Shown: in pieces, positions 35,335-43,958 of the stretch
How the letters are laid out: each line of letters starts with the position of its first letter
Numbering within the stretch: position 1 is the first letter of the stretch
Assembly (NCBI RefSeq): GCF_003384035.1
Contig: NZ_QQAK01000013.1
Coordinates: 124,001 to 188,000 of the forward strand
Length of the DNA: 64,000 bases
Direction: 5' to 3'
Origin: Sporosarcina sp. BI001-red
GTDB lineage: Bacteria; Bacillota; Bacilli; Bacillales_A; Planococcaceae
Program-made: the position numbers and the translations under genes
Notes under the pieces: model-generated
Database searches by the model: none
What the model saw: only the letters and a program-made list of their open reading frames with translations
Told to the model about the DNA's origin: nothing

Positions 35335-36408
35335 ATGAATAACGAAACTCTTGCAATGTTTAAAACGCTTACAGAATTACCAGGTGCGCCCGGGAATGAG
35401 CATGCGGTACGTAAGTATTTACGCGGCGAACTTGAAAAATATTCAGATGAAATGATTCAAGACAACTTGGGAGGCATCTTCGGCGTCCGTAAAGGACCTG
35501 AGAATAGCCCGAAAATAATGGTAGCTGGACATATGGACGAAGTTGGTTTCATGATTTCAGGTATTACGGAAAATGGAATGCTCAGATTCCAAACACTCGG
35601 TGGCTGGTGGAACCAAGTGATGCTCGCACAACGCGTTGAAATTATTACGGATAAAGGTGTAATTCCAGGAGTTATCGGATCCATACCTCCTCATCTTCTA
35701 ACAGATGAACAACGCGCGAAGCCAATGGACGTGAAAAATATGCTGATTGACATCGGTGCTGATGATCTGGAGGATGCAAAACGTATCGGAATCCGCCCTG
35801 GTCAACAGGCTTTGCCAGTATGCCCCTTCACTCCAATGGCAAACCCCAAAAAGATCATGGCTAAAGCGTGGGATAACCGTTATGGTTGCGGTCTCGCACT
35901 TGAGTTATTGAAGGAAGTAAAAGATGTAGAACTTCCTAACCAACTTTTCTCTGGAGCGACAGTAATGGAAGAAGTAGGACTCCGTGGTGCCCAAACGGCT
36001 GCAAATATGATTCAACCTGATTTGTTCTTTGGACTTGATGCAAGTCCTGCAAATGATATGTCAGGAAGCAAGACAGAATTTGGACAGTTAGGAAAAGGAA
36101 CGCTGTTGCGTATTCTGGATAGAACAATGATCACGCATCGTGGTATTCGCGAGTTCATCCTCGATACGGCAGAAACCAATAACATTCCATACCAGTATTT
36201 CGTTTCACAAGGTGGAACCGATGCAGGGAAAGTCCATATATCAAACGAAGGTGTACCGAGTGCAATCATCGGTATTTGCTCTCGCTACATTCACACATCT
36301 TCATCAATCATTCATACTGATGATTATGCGGCTGCAAAGGAACTTCTTGTGAAATTAGTGACAACATGTGACAAAACAACGCTTGAAACGATTAAACAAA
36401 ACGTTTAA
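35335..36408 (+). CDS. ytoP: M42 family glutamyl/deblocking aminopeptidase (YtoP)
   Basis: 357-residue cobalt/zinc aminopeptidase forming large tetrahedral oligomers in this family. Metal-site motifs: [10 protein letters not shown] near 66, [14 protein letters not shown] near 181, [12 protein letters not shown] near 216, DASPAND, and the last His in [13 protein letters not shown] at 35335 follows GTGGAGG; an upstream in-frame ATG-like codon at 35302 lacks a site. Monocistronic with its own terminator. Confidence 0.9.
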   Translation: MNNETLAMFKTLTELPGAPGNEHAVRKYLRGELEKYSDEMIQDNLGGIFGVRKGPENSPKIMVAGHMDEVGFMISGITENGMLRFQTLGGWWNQVMLAQRVEIITDKGVIPGVIGSIPPHLLTDEQRAKPMDVKNMLIDIGADDLEDAKRIGIRPGQQALPVCPFTPMANPKKIMAKAWDNRYGCGLALELLKEVKDVELPNQLFSGATVMEEVGLRGAQTAANMIQPDLFFGLDASPANDMSGSKTEFGQLGKGTLLRILDRTMITHRGIREFILDTAETNNIPYQYFVSQGGTDAGKVHISNEGVPSAIIGICSRYIHTSSSIIHTDDYAAAKELLVKLVTTCDKTTLETIKQNV

Positions 36409-36431
36409 AGTAACTCACAATGCTAGCATAT

Positions 36432-36478
36432 AAAAGCAGTCAATTGCAGATTCTAATCTGTTATCGACTGCTTTTTAT
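36432..36478 (+). terminator. terminator after ytoP
   Basis: AAAAGCAGTC...GCAGAT pairs with ATCTG...GACTGCTTTTT across TCTA. Confidence 0.82.
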
Positions 36479-36509
36479 TGTGTAATCCAATGACTTGCGG
36501 TTCTGATGG

Positions 36510-36538
36510 TTGCGCAGATAAGTACTGACAGCTAAACT
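36510..36538 (+). promoter_or_regulatory. promoter of the lipoprotein-ytpQR operon
   Basis: -35 TTGCGC, 17 bp, -10 TAAACT, ~30 bp before the first gene of the run. Confidence 0.5.
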
Positions 36539-36569
36539 AAACATATTGTACTGAAACGGAGGAGGAAAC

Positions 36570-37088
36570 GTGATTCGGAAATATAGCTACTTATTAGCAG
36601 CGGCAGTTTTATTACTTGTCCTTACAGGATGTGGCCGAACTGTTGAAGAACAAACAGATGAAGCAATGCAATCCGTACGAGATGCATTTGAGATGAACCG
36701 TAAACAACCGACAGAAGCTATAGCAGGAGTCGAATTCTATAAGCCGGTTGGCTGGAAAGTGGATATGATGCAAGAGGATCACACATTTTTGATGTCAAAA
36801 CGAAATCAAACCTATACAGCGCAGTATGATCCGAATGCCAAGCAAGACTCACATGCGTATTATGAATTGCTAATGGCAGATACCAGTAAAAAATTCATCC
36901 AACAACAGACGTTTTCGGATGCAGGCGTATTTGGGTTTGCGGCAATTAGTGCTCATGGAGATTCTTCAGTCGAAGTTGTTACGGGATCGGGACCAGTCCA
37001 AGTGACCGCTATCGTGCAAAAAGGTGATCTTGTTGCAGCAATCGAGCGCATGATGGAAATAGCTAGATCTATACAAATAGCTTCGTAA
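36570..37088 (+). CDS. lipoprotein of unknown function
   Basis: 172 residues with a lipoprotein signal (hydrophobic AAAVLLLVLTGC, lipobox LTGC, Cys 21). The mature part is an alpha/beta domain with TEAIAGVEFYKPVGWKV and ends in a helix MMEIARSIQI; I do not recognise the family. The GTG at 36570 follows GGAGGAGG. It begins an operon with ytpQ and ytpR (21- to 30-base gaps), in the place where B. subtilis has the thioredoxin-like ytpP. Confidence 0.65.
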   Translation: MIRKYSYLLAAAVLLLVLTGCGRTVEEQTDEAMQSVRDAFEMNRKQPTEAIAGVEFYKPVGWKVDMMQEDHTFLMSKRNQTYTAQYDPNAKQDSHAYYELLMADTSKKFIQQQTFSDAGVFGFAAISAHGDSSVEVVTGSGPVQVTAIVQKGDLVAAIERMMEIARSIQIAS

Positions 37089-37118
37089 AATAGGACTATA
37101 AAAGGAGAGGTGAAAACG

Positions 37119-37937
37119 TTGAAATCAGAACAATTAGTGGAAGAACTGAAAAAACGGCTTTCTTCTCAAAACTTTGAATGGAAGTTTGATAAAAAAGCAG
37201 ATCGGATTCGTCTCGATCATAAAGAGTTACAGAGGGGGATGGACATTTCCCTTCCTGAAATACTAGCGAAGTATGAACTGAAAGCAGACACGGCGATTCA
37301 AGAAGTCGTCTATACCATTCAAGAAACCTTCAATGCGATGGAGGCTGAACAGCAACAAGGATTCGATGCTAATTCAATCATTCTTCCAGTTATCCGTTCA
37401 ACATCATTTCCGAAAGAATCGAAGGCGGGAAGCCCATTCCTTGTGAAAGCCCACACAGCAGAAACGGCAATCTATTATGCATTGGACCAGGGAAAAACGT
37501 ATCGACTCATTGATGAAAGTATGCTAGCGGATCTCGGCAAGACAGAACAGGAAATTACGGAAGTGGCATTATTTAATGCCCGAAAACTGCCCACAGATGT
37601 TAAAGTAGATGAAGTAGCGGGCAATAAATATTATTTCCTCAACATAAATGATGGATATGATGCAAGCCGAATAGTAAATGCCGCATTTTTGAAAGAGATG
37701 GCGACTCGCATTGACGGTCATATGACGGTCTCTGTACCTCACCAAGATGTATTAATCATTGGGGATATTCAAAATGACACGGGATATGATGTGCTTGCTC
37801 AAATGACGATGCACTTCTTTACTACAGGAACAGTGCCGATTACGTCGTTGTCGTTCCTCTACAACGATGGGGAGCTTGAACCTATCTTCATCATGGCTAA
37901 AAATCGTGTCGCAGAAAAAGGAGAGAAAAAGAAATGA
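37119..37937 (+). CDS. ytpQ: DUF1444 family protein YtpQ
   Basis: About 272-residue cytoplasmic protein of the DUF1444 (UPF0354) family, recognised from its opening (LVEELKKRL..), the central VIRSTSFPKES segment and the VPHQDVLIIGDI segment. Function unknown. I prefer the TTG at 37119, 8 bases after AGGAGAGG, over the GTG at 37110 that overlaps the site. The stop overlaps ytpR by four bases. Confidence 0.8.
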   Translation: MKSEQLVEELKKRLSSQNFEWKFDKKADRIRLDHKELQRGMDISLPEILAKYELKADTAIQEVVYTIQETFNAMEAEQQQGFDANSIILPVIRSTSFPKESKAGSPFLVKAHTAETAIYYALDQGKTYRLIDESMLADLGKTEQEITEVALFNARKLPTDVKVDEVAGNKYYFLNINDGYDASRIVNAAFLKEMATRIDGHMTVSVPHQDVLIIGDIQNDTGYDVLAQMTMHFFTTGTVPITSLSFLYNDGELEPIFIMAKNRVAEKGEKKK

Positions 37938-38539
37938 ACGTCTTTATTAACAAACATGGTGTAGGTGACGTGTTGATGGTCCAACTGACAACAGAGCGTC
38001 CGGAGAAAACGGAAATCGATTCGAAAGGTGATGTGACAGTAATTAAGTCCTCACACAATGGAGAACCAGTGGCCTTCAACCTATTTAATGCAACTCAATA
38101 CGTGGGTGAGCATCCAGATGGTTCAATTGAATTGACACCTGAATTCGTTGCGAAGATTCAAGAAGCACTTGAAAAGAACAGTGTCTCACTTGAACTCAAT
38201 GTAGATTTTAGTCCGAAATTCGTTGTAGGACATGTTGTCTCAAAAGAAAAGCATCCAAATGCGGACAAACTCAATATTTGTACCGTGAATGTTGGAAGCG
38301 AAACGTTACAAATCGTTTGTGGAGCACCGAATGTGGAAAGCGACCAAAAAGTTGTCGTTGCAAAAGTAGGCGCTGTGATGCCATCGGGTACAATCATTCG
38401 TGATGCAGAACTACGTGGTGTTCCATCATCAGGAATGATTTGTTCAGCAAAAGAATTGGACTTACCGGATGCACCTGCCGAAAAAGGTATTCTCGTACTA
38501 GCTGCGGAAGCAGAAGTAGGAAGCGCATTTATAAACTGA
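37934..38539 (+). CDS. ytpR: tRNA-binding domain protein YtpR
   Basis: 201 residues. The C-terminal half is a tRNA-binding OB-fold like that at the N terminus of PheT/Trbp111: VGHVVSKEKHPNADKLNICTVNVG, IVCGAPNV, and SSGMICSAKELDL are visible (given in pieces). The N-terminal ~80 residues are specific to YtpR (DUF4479). A role in tRNA binding or quality control is expected; not shown. ATGA overlap couples it to ytpQ. A terminator follows. Confidence 0.88.
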   Translation: MNVFINKHGVGDVLMVQLTTERPEKTEIDSKGDVTVIKSSHNGEPVAFNLFNATQYVGEHPDGSIELTPEFVAKIQEALEKNSVSLELNVDFSPKFVVGHVVSKEKHPNADKLNICTVNVGSETLQIVCGAPNVESDQKVVVAKVGAVMPSGTIIRDAELRGVPSSGMICSAKELDLPDAPAEKGILVLAAEAEVGSAFIN

Positions 38540-38553
38540 ATACGATTTCACAA

Positions 38554-38588
38554 ACAGAGGAGCTAGTAGAGTTCTCTGTTTTTTTTGT
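38554..38588 (+). terminator. terminator after ytpR
   Basis: ACAGAG...CTCTGT stem with inner weak pairing, followed by T8. Confidence 0.7.
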
Positions 38589-38683
38589 TGAAAAACACTT
38601 CAACTTACATGTTCTTTTTATCAAAAAAAGATAGGTAAACCGACCTGTAAACTGATTTTGTTTCCGTATGGGCACATGACTAT

Positions 38684-38713
38684 TTGATTTTCTCCTTGAT
38701 TTTCTGTTAAAAT
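38684..38713 (+). promoter_or_regulatory. promoter of sftA
   Basis: -35 TTGATT, 18 bp, -10 TAAAAT, 30 bp before the GTG start. Confidence 0.5.
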
Positions 38714-38742
38714 AGGTTGATTGAAATGAAAAGAGTGATAGA

Positions 38743-41511
38743 GTGAGTTGGATTAAAAAAACAATGGGTCGCTTGTTCGGCTCGCAATCTGAAGAGACAC
38801 TGGAAGACATAACTATTGAATTACCTGAGCAAGAACAACCGCAAGAAACAAACCCGCCGCAGCGGCCGGCATTTAGATTCCCAATGATTACCGATGCTGA
38901 AATTTATGGATGGGATGCAGATCCCGATGAACCTGTACAAATAAAACAACAAGTAACTCCTGTAGTAGAAAAAGAAGACACATCTGAATCGATACCGTTA
39001 TACAAAAATAACAGATGGCCAACAGAACCACCTAAAGGAGAAATCCATAGGGCTGGTAATAGAACGAAATATAAAGAACCTTCAGAGACGACTAAAACCG
39101 TAAAACCTAAGTTGGACAAGTCAGTTGAACGTAAAAAAGAAATTGTGAAACCAAGAACTAACAAACCGTTTACACCAACGGAAGTACCTTCACCTGTATA
39201 TGGATTCTCACAATCGAAACGAAAGCCTGTGAATATTGAACGAGAGACCACGTCCAGTAATGGAAGTGAACCCATTACCAGACAGGTACCACCATCGAAT
39301 CTTTTCTTGCCAAAAGAAGTGTTACCTTCTGGGAGAAAAATCGTACGACCATCTATTGGAAATCAGGAAACCAATCAGTACACTGAGATTGAAAATGATG
39401 TTGACGAAGTAATAGATGAACAACATGAACCAGCATGGACTAAACCAGATCTGTCAGAACCGGAGATTGTTATGGTGGAAGAAACCATACCGTTGACTTC
39501 GATGATAGATCAGACAGACTCTGACTTCTATTCTGTTGAGAAACTGGAAGTAGAATCAGTTCAAGAGAGTGTCCAGATTGCGGTGTTAGAACCTAATCCG
39601 GAGGAGATTAGTCAAGAAATTTCAAAGCATACAGAGCCAGTAGAAGAAGTGCCTGAAGTACTCTACGTAGAAGAAAATCTTGAAGAATTTACTGAGCCAG
39701 TAAGCAAAGTTACTGAAGAAGCGTACGTAGAACAAAAGGAAGAAGCGGACAACAGTGCTCCAGTTGTTGAAGAATCCACTTCTACCCCTGAACTAGAAAG
39801 AACCAAGCACGAAAAGACGGTTCCTTTTAACGTGGTCATGTTGAAATCGGATAAGGAGAAGCAGCAGTTACGTTCTCTTGCCGTTTCGAATGCTCCGACA
39901 TTTAAAGAACCTTCACCGTTAGCTGTGAACAATGAACAACTATCTGCTGTTAGCGAAGATATCCAACCAGTAAAGACAGAACCTCAGAGACAGAACAACC
40001 AACATGTGGAAACGGTTCAGCCACCACCACTTACAAGTATAGCGACGTTATCAGAGGGACCTGAGGATGAGCAGTACGTGCCGCCTCACTATGTTTTCCC
40101 ATCAATTGAAGAGCTGCTACCAGCTGAAGCACAGCACGAAGATACGGAATGGCTAACTTCGCAGTCCGAGAAACTAGTCGAAGCACTTTCCCATTTTGCT
40201 GTCGATGCAGACATATTACAAGCGGTTCAAGGACCTACGGTTACTCGTTTTGAGTTGACGGTCGGATTTGGAACAAAGGTTAGCAAAGTACGTAATTTGA
40301 CTGATGATCTGAAATTAGCTCTAGCGGCAGAAGATATCCGAATTCAAGCTCCAATCCCTGGCACAAGCTCCATTGGGATTGAAATACCGAATCGGACAAC
40401 TCGTCCTGTCCGAATTTCAGAAGTCATTGACACTGAGAAGTTCTCGAGTTCTGACTCACCACTTGAAGCGGTACTTGGATTGAGTTTAACAGGGGAACCG
40501 GTTACCATCGACTTGCGGAAAATGCCGCATGGAATGATTGCAGGTGCAACGGGTTCAGGTAAATCTGTTTGTATTAACTCGATTCTTGTGAGTCTTTTGT
40601 ACAAAGCTTCGCCAACGGAACTTAAAATGATGTTGATTGATCCTAAAATGGTGGAATTAGCACCTTTCAATGGAATACCACATCTTATAAGCCCAGTAAT
40701 CACTGACGTAAAGGCTGCGACAGCTGCTTTAAAATGGGCAGTCGATGAGATGGAGCGCCGCTATGAGCTATTTGCGCATGCGGGAGCACGGAATATTGAA
40801 CGATACAACCAAATGGCGGAAGCGAATCGACAATTCGCTCAAAAAATGCCGTACTTACTAATTGTAATCGACGAGCTCGCAGATTTGATGATGGTTGCAC
40901 CGAATGATGTTGAAGTATCAATTAGTCGGATTGCCCAAAAGGCACGTGCATGTGGAATTCACTTGATTATTGCAACACAGCGTCCGTCCGTTGACGTTAT
41001 TACTGGCATCATCAAGGCCAACATTCCAACGCGGATTGCATTTGCTGTGTCTTCTCAAATCGACTCACGGACGATTATCGATGGTGCAGGAGCGGAGCGT
41101 CTTCTCGGTAGGGGAGATATGCTTTACGTCGGAAACGGACAATCTTCACCCATCCGATTGCAAGGTACATTTGTTACAGATGATGAAATTGAATGCATTA
41201 TTGAACACGTTAAAAAAGAAGCCTCGCCGGAATATTTATTCGGTCAGGAAGATTTACTTGCTGCAGTTGTTGAAGAGGAGGAGTCAGACCCATTATTCAC
41301 ACAAGCTTGTTCATTCATCATTGAACAGGGGAGTGCGTCGACTTCACTTATGCAACGCCATTTTAGTATTGGATACAATCGTGCCGCAAAGATTATGGAT
41401 CGCATGGAAGCTCATGGCTTCATCTCTGAACAACGGGGAAGTCGTTCGCGGGATGTGTATTTAACAGAAGCAGACTTGGAGACATTTCTGAATCCTGATC
41501 CCGAAGCATAA
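38743..41511 (+). CDS. sftA: DNA translocase SftA (FtsK/SpoIIIE family, YtpT)
   Basis: Soluble DNA pump of 922 residues that clears chromosomal DNA from the closing septum. Unlike SpoIIIE it has no membrane segments: the first ~450 residues are acidic and Pro/Glu-rich, apparently disordered. The FtsK alpha-beta-gamma region follows, with Walker A GATGSGKS at about 601, Walker B LLIVIDELADLM, and the final gamma winged helix SIGYNRAAKIMDRMEAHG. Length is close to B. subtilis SftA (about 950). The start is GTG at 38743 with a weak site. A gap of 76 bases separates it from murC. Confidence 0.9.
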   Translation: MSWIKKTMGRLFGSQSEETLEDITIELPEQEQPQETNPPQRPAFRFPMITDAEIYGWDADPDEPVQIKQQVTPVVEKEDTSESIPLYKNNRWPTEPPKGEIHRAGNRTKYKEPSETTKTVKPKLDKSVERKKEIVKPRTNKPFTPTEVPSPVYGFSQSKRKPVNIERETTSSNGSEPITRQVPPSNLFLPKEVLPSGRKIVRPSIGNQETNQYTEIENDVDEVIDEQHEPAWTKPDLSEPEIVMVEETIPLTSMIDQTDSDFYSVEKLEVESVQESVQIAVLEPNPEEISQEISKHTEPVEEVPEVLYVEENLEEFTEPVSKVTEEAYVEQKEEADNSAPVVEESTSTPELERTKHEKTVPFNVVMLKSDKEKQQLRSLAVSNAPTFKEPSPLAVNNEQLSAVSEDIQPVKTEPQRQNNQHVETVQPPPLTSIATLSEGPEDEQYVPPHYVFPSIEELLPAEAQHEDTEWLTSQSEKLVEALSHFAVDADILQAVQGPTVTRFELTVGFGTKVSKVRNLTDDLKLALAAEDIRIQAPIPGTSSIGIEIPNRTTRPVRISEVIDTEKFSSSDSPLEAVLGLSLTGEPVTIDLRKMPHGMIAGATGSGKSVCINSILVSLLYKASPTELKMMLIDPKMVELAPFNGIPHLISPVITDVKAATAALKWAVDEMERRYELFAHAGARNIERYNQMAEANRQFAQKMPYLLIVIDELADLMMVAPNDVEVSISRIAQKARACGIHLIIATQRPSVDVITGIIKANIPTRIAFAVSSQIDSRTIIDGAGAERLLGRGDMLYVGNGQSSPIRLQGTFVTDDEIECIIEHVKKEASPEYLFGQEDLLAAVVEEEESDPLFTQACSFIIEQGSASTSLMQRHFSIGYNRAAKIMDRMEAHGFISEQRGSRSRDVYLTEADLETFLNPDPEA

Positions 41512-41587
41512 GAATAGAAGATGAACTTACAACAAGAATTATCAATGAGAGATTTTAGGGAACAGGTTGCTCCCAGGAGGTTGCACA

Positions 41588-42901
41588 ATGACGAAATTTC
41601 ACTTTACAGGTATTAAAGGATCAGGAATGAGCTCACTCGCTCAAATTCTTCATGATTCATCAAACGAAGTTCAAGGATCTGATGTGGAAAAGCACTTTTT
41701 CACAGAGGAACCGCTTCACGAACGCTCTATAAACGTACTTCCTTTCAGTGAAGATAATATTACGGAAGGACTTACAATAATTGCAGGAAATGCGTTCCCG
41801 GATACCCATCCGGAATTAGTGAGAGCTAAGGAACTAGGACTCGATGTTATTCGCTATCATGACTTCTTGGCGGAGTATATGAAACAATTCGTTTCAGTAG
41901 CTGTTACAGGTACGCATGGGAAGACATCGACGACTGGGCTTCTTGCTCATGTTCTTTCTGGCTTTGCACCCATTTCATACTTAATTGGAGACGGTACTGG
42001 TAAAGGCGTTCAAGACAGTAAATTTTTTGTTTTTGAATCATGCGAATACAAACGGCATTTCTTAGCGTACGAACCAGATTATGCAATCATTACAAATATC
42101 GATTACGACCACCCCGATTATTTTAAGGATATGGCAGATGTATTGAATGCGTTTGGGGATATGGCGTTGAATGTTAAAAAAGCGATCATCGCATGTGGGG
42201 ATGACCCGAACTGTTTAGCGATACAAGCAAATGTACCCGTCGTACTCTATGGTCTAGGCGAAGGAAATGATTTTAGTGCGTCCAATATCGTGAAAAGCGC
42301 TGAAGGCACTTCTTTTGATGTATTTGTACGTAACGAATTTTATCATTCTTTCACAATTCCGATGCCTGGCGACCATGCCATTAAAAACGCATTGGCGGTC
42401 ATTGTACTTTGTCAGTATGAAGGATTGGACCCAACTGTTGTCGCCGAACGCCTTAAGAGTTTCAACGGGGTAAAACGGCGGTTCACTGAAATTCAAGCGG
42501 ATGGTGCAATTCTAATCGATGATTATGCACATCATCCGACAGAAATCCGAGCAACACTTCAGTCGGCAAGACAGAAGTATCCTGAGCGTGAAATCATAGC
42601 GGTTTTCCAACCGCATACATTTTCAAGAACTGCTGCACTAATGGATGAATTCGCAGAAAGTCTTTCTGAAGCTGACCAGGTTTATTTGTGTGATATTTTT
42701 GGATCCGCTCGTGAAAAATCAGGTACGTTAACGGTGAATGATCTTGCTGAGAAAATTCCTGGATCTGCTCATTTGACACTAGAAGCTATTGAAGCGCTTG
42801 ATGGACATGAAGACGCAGTCTTTTTGTTTATGGGTGCAGGAGACGTACAAAAGTATTTAACCGCATATCAACAACATATCGCTGAACAGAGAACAGTCTG
42901 A
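41588..42901 (+). CDS. murC: UDP-N-acetylmuramate--L-alanine ligase
   Basis: 437-residue Mur ligase adding L-alanine to UDP-MurNAc in peptidoglycan precursor synthesis. [11 protein letters not shown] (Rossmann-type UDP-binding loop, residues 8-18), ATP P-loop [11 protein letters not shown] at about 107-117, DYAHHPTE and the FQPHTFSR motif are present. ATG at 41588 follows CCAGGAGG. The TGA stop forms the end of the left arm of the terminator. Confidence 0.94.
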   Translation: MTKFHFTGIKGSGMSSLAQILHDSSNEVQGSDVEKHFFTEEPLHERSINVLPFSEDNITEGLTIIAGNAFPDTHPELVRAKELGLDVIRYHDFLAEYMKQFVSVAVTGTHGKTSTTGLLAHVLSGFAPISYLIGDGTGKGVQDSKFFVFESCEYKRHFLAYEPDYAIITNIDYDHPDYFKDMADVLNAFGDMALNVKKAIIACGDDPNCLAIQANVPVVLYGLGEGNDFSASNIVKSAEGTSFDVFVRNEFYHSFTIPMPGDHAIKNALAVIVLCQYEGLDPTVVAERLKSFNGVKRRFTEIQADGAILIDDYAHHPTEIRATLQSARQKYPEREIIAVFQPHTFSRTAALMDEFAESLSEADQVYLCDIFGSAREKSGTLTVNDLAEKIPGSAHLTLEAIEALDGHEDAVFLFMGAGDVQKYLTAYQQHIAEQRTV

Positions 42902-42929
42902 ATTAATCAGACTGTTTTCTTTTTTTTAT
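42892..42929 (+). terminator. terminator overlapping the end of murC
   Basis: AACAGTCTGA pairs with TCAGACTGTT across ATTAA, then TTC and T8. The stop codon (42899-42901) is part of the stem. Confidence 0.9.
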
Positions 42930-42991
42930 GAAATCTTAATAAATTTTAAAGGATATACACTCTCATTGTCGAAAGTGGAAAGATGATCAAA

Positions 42992-43017
42992 GTTTAGGCT
43001 GTTGAGTGACAGGGTAA
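42992..43017 (+). promoter_or_regulatory. sigma-B-type promoter upstream of the ytxH-like gene
   Basis: GTTTAG, 14-bp spacer, GGGTAA: close to the sigma-B consensus (GTTTAA-N12-15-GGGTAT). The B. subtilis ytxGHJ operon is a general-stress (sigma-B) operon, which supports the reading. Confidence 0.6.
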
Positions 43018-43187
43018 AAGTACTCATAAGATAGTGGACAGAGAGGAGTGAACTGCTTCAATCTGTTGTACATAACGGATAATCGTTGAAAGTAAGTCTT
43101 CAGCGAAATTACCAACCGTATCGACAGACGAAAAAAGCCACGGGATGACAGACCAATACGCTAACACCATTTTAAGGAGGAGATCGC

Positions 43188-43913
43188 ATGAGCGACAACT
43201 ATAACAAACCAAACCAAACGAACGAACTTAACTCTAAGGATGTTTATGAAAATTCATACGGAGAACCATCACAATTACCGATGAACTACAATTATTTCCC
43301 AACGGATACCGATCGTTTCTATGAAGAGGAAAGTTCAAGTTCAGGAAGCTTTTTAACTGGAGCATTAGTAGGTGGTGTCATCGGTGCTGCAGCGGCACTT
43401 TTCTTAGCACCTAAAACGGGTAAAGAGATGCGCGATGATTTTTCTACTCAAGCAGTACAGTTGAAAAACAAGAGCATCGAGCTAAGCTCCACAGCTAAAG
43501 ACAAAGCGGTTGATCTTACGGCGACGGCGAAGGATAAGGCAGCAGATTTCACTTCGACAGCAAAAGATAAGGCAGCTGATCTGTCTAGTACTGCAAAAGA
43601 AAAGGCGACACAGCTTTCAGCAGTGGCTAAGGAAAAGTCTGGAGACCTTAAGAAAAATGTACAAGACCAAACCGAAAAAGTTAAATCGATGACTTCAAAA
43701 AAGACTGCACCTATGGACGACGGTACAGCTTCCTCTGAAGGCGAAGAGCCTATTGTGAAAAAAGAGGCTACCAAAAAGTCTGAGGAGAAAAAAGAGGCAA
43801 GCAATCAGACTACTAAAAATAGTGATGTTGCCTATAACAACTCCGACAACATCGGCAAGAACAAAAACATTAATCAGAACGCAGTATCTGATGAAATACC
43901 TAAAAGTAACTAA
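43188..43913 (+). CDS. YtxH-domain stress protein with LEA-like 11-mer repeats
   Basis: 241 residues. After an Asn/Tyr-rich start comes one membrane/YtxH segment at about 53-85 (GSFLTGALVGGVIGAAAALFLAP then KTGKEMRDD; quoted in pieces). Next is a run of five to six 11-residue repeats of the TAKDKAADLSS type (about 95-155), which resemble group 3 late-embryogenesis-abundant proteins that form amphipathic helices on drying. The tail is Lys/Glu/Asn-rich and looks disordered. ATG at 43188 follows AAGGAGGAG. Compared with B. subtilis YtxH (~150 aa), the repeat region is an expansion. A sigma-B-type promoter lies upstream. Confidence 0.78.
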   Translation: MSDNYNKPNQTNELNSKDVYENSYGEPSQLPMNYNYFPTDTDRFYEEESSSSGSFLTGALVGGVIGAAAALFLAPKTGKEMRDDFSTQAVQLKNKSIELSSTAKDKAVDLTATAKDKAADFTSTAKDKAADLSSTAKEKATQLSAVAKEKSGDLKKNVQDQTEKVKSMTSKKTAPMDDGTASSEGEEPIVKKEATKKSEEKKEASNQTTKNSDVAYNNSDNIGKNKNINQNAVSDEIPKSN

Positions 43914-43919
43914 ACAGAC

Positions 43920-43958
43920 AAAAGCCATTCAGCGTATTACACGCTGAATGGCTTTTTC
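43920..43958. terminator. bidirectional terminator (YtxH gene / FtsA-like gene)
   Basis: AAAGCCATTCAGCG pairs with CGCTGAATGGCTTT across a 7-base loop; T-rich on both strands. Confidence 0.9.

Noticed and set aside
37111-37124. cre-like TGAAAACGTTGAAA at the ytpQ start
   Set aside because: Mismatch in the conserved right half and it overlaps the ribosome binding site and start codon; likely chance.
43024-43212. Minus-strand ORF before the YtxH gene
   Set aside because: Starts inside the YtxH gene, no binding site, no family; overlaps the region of the sigma-B-type promoter.
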